Shown here in pieces: positions 60,400-64,000 of a DNA stretch of 64,000 nt. The stretch comes from Thermoguttaceae bacterium (GTDB lineage: Bacteria > Planctomycetota > Planctomycetia > Pirellulales > Thermoguttaceae). Under the pieces are notes generated by a model. It worked only from the letters and a program-made list of their open reading frames with translations. It searched no databases and was not told the origin of the DNA. How positions within the stretch are numbered: the stretch's first letter is position 1; each line of letters opens with the position of its first letter. A program made the translations under genes and the position numbers. Location: NCBI GenBank assembly GCA_028695965.1, contig JAQVHZ010000001.1:1-64000 (forward strand), written 5' to 3'.

Positions 60400-60578
60400 A
60401 ATAACCCTTTCGTAGTGGAAGAAACAATGGTAAAAATGCCTGGCGTCAAGAGCGCTCTTAGCGCCAGAAACCTAATCCTAAAAACGCGCGCGTTTTTTCG
60501 AAAAGGGGTTAGAGGGCAAAGCAAAACGGCATAACGGAGTTTTGCTTATAAATTTTAAAATCGCGGCTTATAAGGGGC

Positions 60579-61142
60579 TTAGAGCAAATTTGGATTAACG
60601 GTTCTCCGTTTAATAGGCTTAGGGGGCTCCGCCTCACCCTGCTGCTCTTTAACCTTCTTACGATACTCTGGATCGAAGAGTGTCTTTGCCGCTTCCGTCC
60701 TTTCTTCTTCCGGAACTTCTCCCGGCGGATAGACGACAAAATCGATCTTCGAGTTCTTCTGAAGATCGAAGACCCAACCTGAAGTATCTGGGTTGGTATG
60801 TTGCATATCGATAAGCAGGACGGGGTCGTCAAATCGATAATTTTGCAACGCGTCGGTAATTTCCTCTGTTGGTTCGAAACGGATAGCGCTGGTAATATAC
60901 GCGCGATAAACGCCCCTTTTTATGCCGTCGTTCGGACGCACCGAGTGAATCGAATACTCGCCGTTTTTGTCAAGGTCGCTTTTACCCATGTAGAAATCAT
61001 CGGTAAAAATCACCTGACCGATCGTCAACGGCTGGCCGTTAGGATAAGTAACCTTCCCCGTCACACGAACCATGTCGCCGCATCCGGTAAGAGACGCAGA
61101 AAAGACGACAAGACCAATCAGGAAGTTGTTGTGCAATCTCAT
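60579..61142 (-). CDS. Secreted lipoprotein
   Basis: 187 residues from the ATG at 61142, which places the signal peptide MRLHNNFLIGLVVFSASLTGC at the N-terminus with lipobox SLTGC; the frame opens earlier only at a TTG (61187) overlapping the upstream gene. The mature part is a beta-rich domain: VRVTGKVTYPNGQPLTIGQV, similar in layout to the neighbouring lipoprotein, followed by a linker and a charged C-terminus (EYRKKVKEQQGEAEPPKP). Lipid-anchored surface protein of unknown role, co-oriented with the DUF1559 gene downstream. Confidence 0.78.
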   Translation of the reverse strand: MRLHNNFLIGLVVFSASLTGCGDMVRVTGKVTYPNGQPLTIGQVIFTDDFYMGKSDLDKNGEYSIHSVRPNDGIKRGVYRAYITSAIRFEPTEEITDALQNYRFDDPVLLIDMQHTNPDTSGWVFDLQKNSKIDFVVYPPGEVPEEERTEAAKTLFDPEYRKKVKEQQGEAEPPKPIKRRTVNPNLL

Positions 61143-61176
61143 AGTTACTCTGTAAAGACGACCTGAGCCCTGTGTC

Positions 61177-61626
61177 TTAGTTTTCAATGGTTAAGACCAG
61201 ATCCTTAATCGAGCCTTTAACAGTAACCTGTGGGATCGGGCTTTGATCGGGATTAGAGTATTCCGGCGGAATGGTGTTGCTGGCTTGCCCCAATACTTGG
61301 GTTTCAACGACCTCGTCGCCTAATTTCTGTTCAACAGTTCCTGCTTCCTCAAACTGAAGCGTGTCGGTAATGTAGACCTTGTAGGTTCCGGGAGGAACGC
61401 CGTCGCCCGGCTTGAAAGTGCGCATTTTGAACGTACCGTCTTTTTCAATCTGACCTTTGCAGATAGTGTCAGCGCTGGTGAAGTTGACCGTTCCATAAGT
61501 AAGAGGAGTGCCGTCGGAGAAGACGACTTTACCGCGAACCTGCGCGCGACCGCCGCCGCAGCCTAAGCACGCGACGAGCATCAAGACGCTCATGCAGGCA
61601 AGTAATTTAGAAACGTTATTTTTCAT
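61177..61626 (-). CDS. Secreted lipoprotein
   Basis: 149 residues from the ATG at 61626, where the signal peptide MKNNVSKLLACMSVLMLVAC with lipobox CLGC begins. The mature part starts AQVRGKVVFSDGTPLTYGTV, a carboxypeptidase-regulatory-like beta sandwich as in many planctomycete lipoproteins, and ends with a strand VKGSIKDLVLTIEN. It shares this fold with the 60579-61142 product and the 14425-14835 lipoprotein. A promoter at 61637-61665 would leave almost no leader. First gene of the DUF1559 cluster. Confidence 0.8.
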   Translation of the reverse strand: MKNNVSKLLACMSVLMLVACLGCGGGRAQVRGKVVFSDGTPLTYGTVNFTSADTICKGQIEKDGTFKMRTFKPGDGVPPGTYKVYITDTLQFEEAGTVEQKLGDEVVETQVLGQASNTIPPEYSNPDQSPIPQVTVKGSIKDLVLTIEN

Positions 61627-61636
61627 CGAATAAAAC

Positions 61637-61665
61637 CTTATAATCTGGCACGCCCCAAAGGGCAA
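61637..61665 (-). promoter_or_regulatory. Possible promoter very close to the lipoprotein start
   Basis: Reverse strand TTGCCC (61660-61665), 17-bp spacer, TATAAG (61637-61642). Transcription would begin about 4 nt before the ATG at 61626, giving a near-leaderless message. Confidence 0.4.
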
Positions 61666-62042
61666 ACACTGACTCCTAACCTGCCGACTATCGCTTTCTC
61701 CAGAACGAACGAGCGGCTGGATAAAAAATCCAACCACTGGCTCTGCGCCGAGCAATCGCTCACGACGCGCTTGTCTCTAACTCACGTTGCGGAAAAGCGA
61801 ACAGTCACAACGCCGAGCCTCGTAAGAGACGCGGCGACGCACAGACGAAAAAACGACGTTCCACAGAACACCCTTTCTGCGTCAAATTATGATTTTACTC
61901 TTTTTATTCCCTTTCGGCAAGGGGAACGCGTTAAAAGCAGTAAAAATTTTTAAATTTTTTCTTTCAATAACTTCCCTAGTCCTTTTAGACGGTATTTACT
62001 GCCTTCTGGTTTCGCTGTCTCCTACTTTTTTGTCAAAAAAAC

Positions 62043-62071
62043 TTGCACAAGAGCGCCATAAAAATTATAAT
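62043..62071 (+). promoter_or_regulatory. Promoter of the GH28-like gene
   Basis: TTGCAC (62043-62048), 17-bp spacer, TATAAT (62066-62071). The start near 62078 falls downstream of the first in-frame ATG at 61889 and supports the ATG at 62129. Confidence 0.65.
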
Positions 62072-62128
62072 GCTCCAACGACGGGAAGACCCGTCGGCAT
62101 TTCCTCTCTAATTTTAGAAAGCGTTGCG

Positions 62129-63625
62129 ATGAAACAGATGTTTGGCATACTCCTTGGCTTGTCGATAGCCGTTTTCCTCGCGCCGACGCGAGTCGACGCA
62201 GAAACGATCGTGCCGACCGTCCCCGAATCGGAAGCGATTTATCCGGACTTCGAGGTCTGGATCGACGGGGTCAAAGCGCCGGTCTGGCAATGCCGTGTCA
62301 GCGCGATTCCGTTCAATCGAGTTTGGCCGGGCTATCAGCGCTCTTTGGACCAGTCGGAACTCGCAGGGTTCGTTACTTGGGAAACGGACGCGCCCACGAC
62401 GCAAATCGTCGTCAGAACGACGCGAAGCGCCGAAGCGCTGCAGTCGGTCGTCGTTCGTCCGCTCTCCCTTGCTATTGAGCCGCAAGTCGACGTTGAGAAA
62501 AAAGAGGTTGCGTTCTCCGTCCCCGGCCTCGTCCCGACGGTCCTTGAACTGGGCGATTTCCACAACTGCCTGCACCTGCTGCCCTTCCCGATCTACGAAC
62601 GCCCTAAGGATCTCAACGCGCCGAATCTGCGCTATTACGGACCGGGCGTCCATCGCGAGGGCGTGATTGAGGTAAAGAGCGGCGAGGAGATTTTCGTCGA
62701 CGCGGGAGCGGTCGTCTACGGCGGCGTTCGCGGCGTCAACGTTGAGAACGTCAAGATCTCCGGTCCGGGAATCATTGACGCCGGACCGTACGAACGCGGA
62801 GAAATCAACGGTATTTTCCGATTTCTGAACAGCAAGAACGTTACTATCGACGGGATCGTTCAGCGCGACCCCGACGTCTGGTCGACGACGTTCCTCCGCT
62901 GCGACGACATGACGGTCCGCAATACGAAGCTTGTCGGGCTCTGGCGCTACAACGCCGACGGAATCGATCTGTGCAACAGCGAACGCGTTCTCGTCGAAAA
63001 TTCGTTCCTGCGCGCCTTTGACGACGCTCTTGTCGTCAAAGGGCTCGATCAGGGCGCCGACGGTCCTCAAAAACCCTGCAAGGACCTAACGTTCCGCAAA
63101 AACGTCGTTTGGTGCGACTGGGGCCGCGCTATGGAACTCGGCGCCGAGACGCGCGCGCCGGAATTCGCCAATATCCTTTTCGAGGACAGCGATATTATCC
63201 GGTCGACGCATATCGCTCTGGATATCCAGCACGGAGACCGCGCGACGATCCGCGATATAACGTTCGACAATATCCGGGTCGAATTCGACGACAAGATTCC
63301 GACGCCGATCTATCAGCATTCCGACGAGCAGGTTTATGATCCTGACGCCGATCCCGCATTCTGCCCGAATCTCGCGGTCATCGTCATCCGATCAACGATG
63401 TGGTCCGGGGACAAAGAAAATGGAACAGTCGACAACGTTCTGTTCAAAGACGTCTACGTCTACAGCAATCGCGTTCCGCCGAGCAGTTTCAGCGGCTTCA
63501 GCGCCGAATGCAAGGCGACCAATATCGTCTTTGAGAATCTGCAGATTGGCGGTAAAAAGATCATGTCCGCAAAAGACGCCAACTTGCGCCAAAACGAATT
63601 TGTAGAAAACGTTTCGTTCCAATAA
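62129..63625 (+). CDS. Secreted GH28-like glycoside hydrolase
   Basis: 498 residues from the ATG at 62129; this start gives a clean signal peptide (FGILLGLSIAVFLAPTRVDA) and fits the promoter, so the longer frame from 61889 is rejected. The right-handed beta-helix repeats (NVENVKISGPGIIDAG, NVTIDGIVQRD) and the polygalacturonase-type active-site pattern NADGIDLC (about 275) with FDDALVVK (about 297) place it in or near GH28. Acts outside the cytoplasm on a polysaccharide, probably pectin-like or uronic-acid glycans. No transporter or sulfatase genes are next to it. The terminator at 63638-63678 makes it monocistronic. Confidence 0.85.
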   Translation: MKQMFGILLGLSIAVFLAPTRVDAETIVPTVPESEAIYPDFEVWIDGVKAPVWQCRVSAIPFNRVWPGYQRSLDQSELAGFVTWETDAPTTQIVVRTTRSAEALQSVVVRPLSLAIEPQVDVEKKEVAFSVPGLVPTVLELGDFHNCLHLLPFPIYERPKDLNAPNLRYYGPGVHREGVIEVKSGEEIFVDAGAVVYGGVRGVNVENVKISGPGIIDAGPYERGEINGIFRFLNSKNVTIDGIVQRDPDVWSTTFLRCDDMTVRNTKLVGLWRYNADGIDLCNSERVLVENSFLRAFDDALVVKGLDQGADGPQKPCKDLTFRKNVVWCDWGRAMELGAETRAPEFANILFEDSDIIRSTHIALDIQHGDRATIRDITFDNIRVEFDDKIPTPIYQHSDEQVYDPDADPAFCPNLAVIVIRSTMWSGDKENGTVDNVLFKDVYVYSNRVPPSSFSGFSAECKATNIVFENLQIGGKKIMSAKDANLRQNEFVENVSFQ

Positions 63626-63637
63626 TACTCATGCAGC

Positions 63638-63678
63638 AGAGCGCCGCGCTTAAAGCGACCTTTACGCGGCGCTCTTTT
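63638..63678 (+). terminator. GH28 gene terminator
   Basis: AGAGCGCCGCG (63638-63648) pairs with CGCGGCGCTCT (63665-63675) and is followed by TTT. Perfect 11-bp stem. Confidence 0.85.
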
Positions 63679-63696
63679 AACCCTAAACGCGCCTCT

Positions 63697-64000
63697 ATGC
63701 CATCCTCGCCAAGTCCTCAAGAATCCGCGAAAAAAGAGCCCTTTGATATCGACGCTTTTCTCGACAAGCTGTTCCTGCCGTTCGACTCCTTATGCCGACG
63801 AATGAGCGTCTTTTATCCTTATTTTGCGATCCAACGACGCAAGTATCGGATTTATACCGACGATTTCAAGCCTCGAACGTCGGACAAACGCGGAAATTTC
63901 ATCCCGGTCCGGTACCCAATTATTGTTGATCGGCTTCTTCAACCGTATCAAAACGACGCCCAAGAGCTCGACAAACGCGCCGATTTTGCCAAAATTGCCG
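63697..64000 (+). CDS. Hypothetical protein, N-terminal part
   Basis: Open frame from ATG at 63697 to the window end, 101 codons with no stop. It begins MPSSPSPQESAKKEPFDIDA and continues with a mixed charged sequence (YPYFAIQRRKYRIYTDDFKP, PVRYPIIVDRLLQPYQ). No signal peptide or known motif. Lack of a clear RBS makes the start uncertain. It lies just after the GH28 terminator. Confidence 0.5.
   Translation, partial: MPSSPSPQESAKKEPFDIDAFLDKLFLPFDSLCRRMSVFYPYFAIQRRKYRIYTDDFKPRTSDKRGNFIPVRYPIIVDRLLQPYQNDAQELDKRADFAKIA

Noticed and set aside
61889..62128. N-terminal extension of the GH28-like protein
   Set aside because: The promoter at 62043-62071 lies inside it and a clean signal peptide begins at 62129.

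Overview
The window comes from a planctomycete, most likely of the Pirellulales/Thermoguttaceae type. The markers are two DUF1559 prepilin-like proteins with companion lipoproteins, a DUF1598-type secreted protein, three giant secreted proteins related to the hydrazine synthase alpha subunit and fused to a C-terminal SUMF1 (formylglycine-generating-enzyme-like) domain, a short SecA-like ATPase and an oversized membrane pyrophosphatase. No rRNA, tRNA or CRISPR array was recognised by eye. Most genes have moderately high GC; the AT-rich exceptions are positions 1-550, the IS element (24368-26146) and 36673-38680.

Layout. 1-3500: accessory DNA with two unknown proteins, one behind a promoter/operator palindrome, and a DUF4143 AAA ATPase behind four iteron-like repeats. 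3500-12500: an anchored coiled-coil protein, the indolepyruvate ferredoxin oxidoreductase operon (iorAB), an acyltransferase-like membrane protein, 6-phosphogluconate dehydrogenase and an Asn-rich DUF1598-like protein. 13200-16070: DUF1559 protein, lipoprotein and a frameshifted SUMF1 gene. 16072-23175: a tandem duplication of a 1084-residue propeller/di-haem/SUMF1 protein, with the two copies apparently identical over about 3.15 kb and diverging only at the 3' end. 23244-29533: two YbjN-like genes, then three AIM24-family genes, each in its own promoter-leader-gene-terminator cassette. An IS1634-like element sits in the gap before the first cassette, and the third copy is frameshifted. 29791-36561: two tandem amidases, an M24 peptidase and a third, larger member of the haem/SUMF1 family with an extra N-terminal domain. 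36673-38683: an AT-rich island with one membrane protein and about 760 bp without genes. 38684-47593: reverse-strand housekeeping block (MoxR, alpha/beta hydrolase, RluA, ArgH, KAS III, Tex). 47987-58888: serC, a Cys/Pro repeat secreted protein, an exported ADP-ribosylglycohydrolase-like protein, purA, the short SecA and the pyrophosphatase. 59275-64000: DUF1559/lipoprotein cluster, a GH28-like enzyme and the start of an unknown gene.

Genes that probably work together are iorA/iorB (translationally coupled), the DUF1559/lipoprotein sets (cell-surface proteins) and the haem/SUMF1 family (exported). Many promoters can be read as TTGNNN-N17-TATAAT-like, which helped fix several start codons. The most unusual content is the homogenised haem/SUMF1 tandem pair, the AIM24 cassette array with its IS, and the expansions or truncations in Tex, the pyrophosphatase and SecA.
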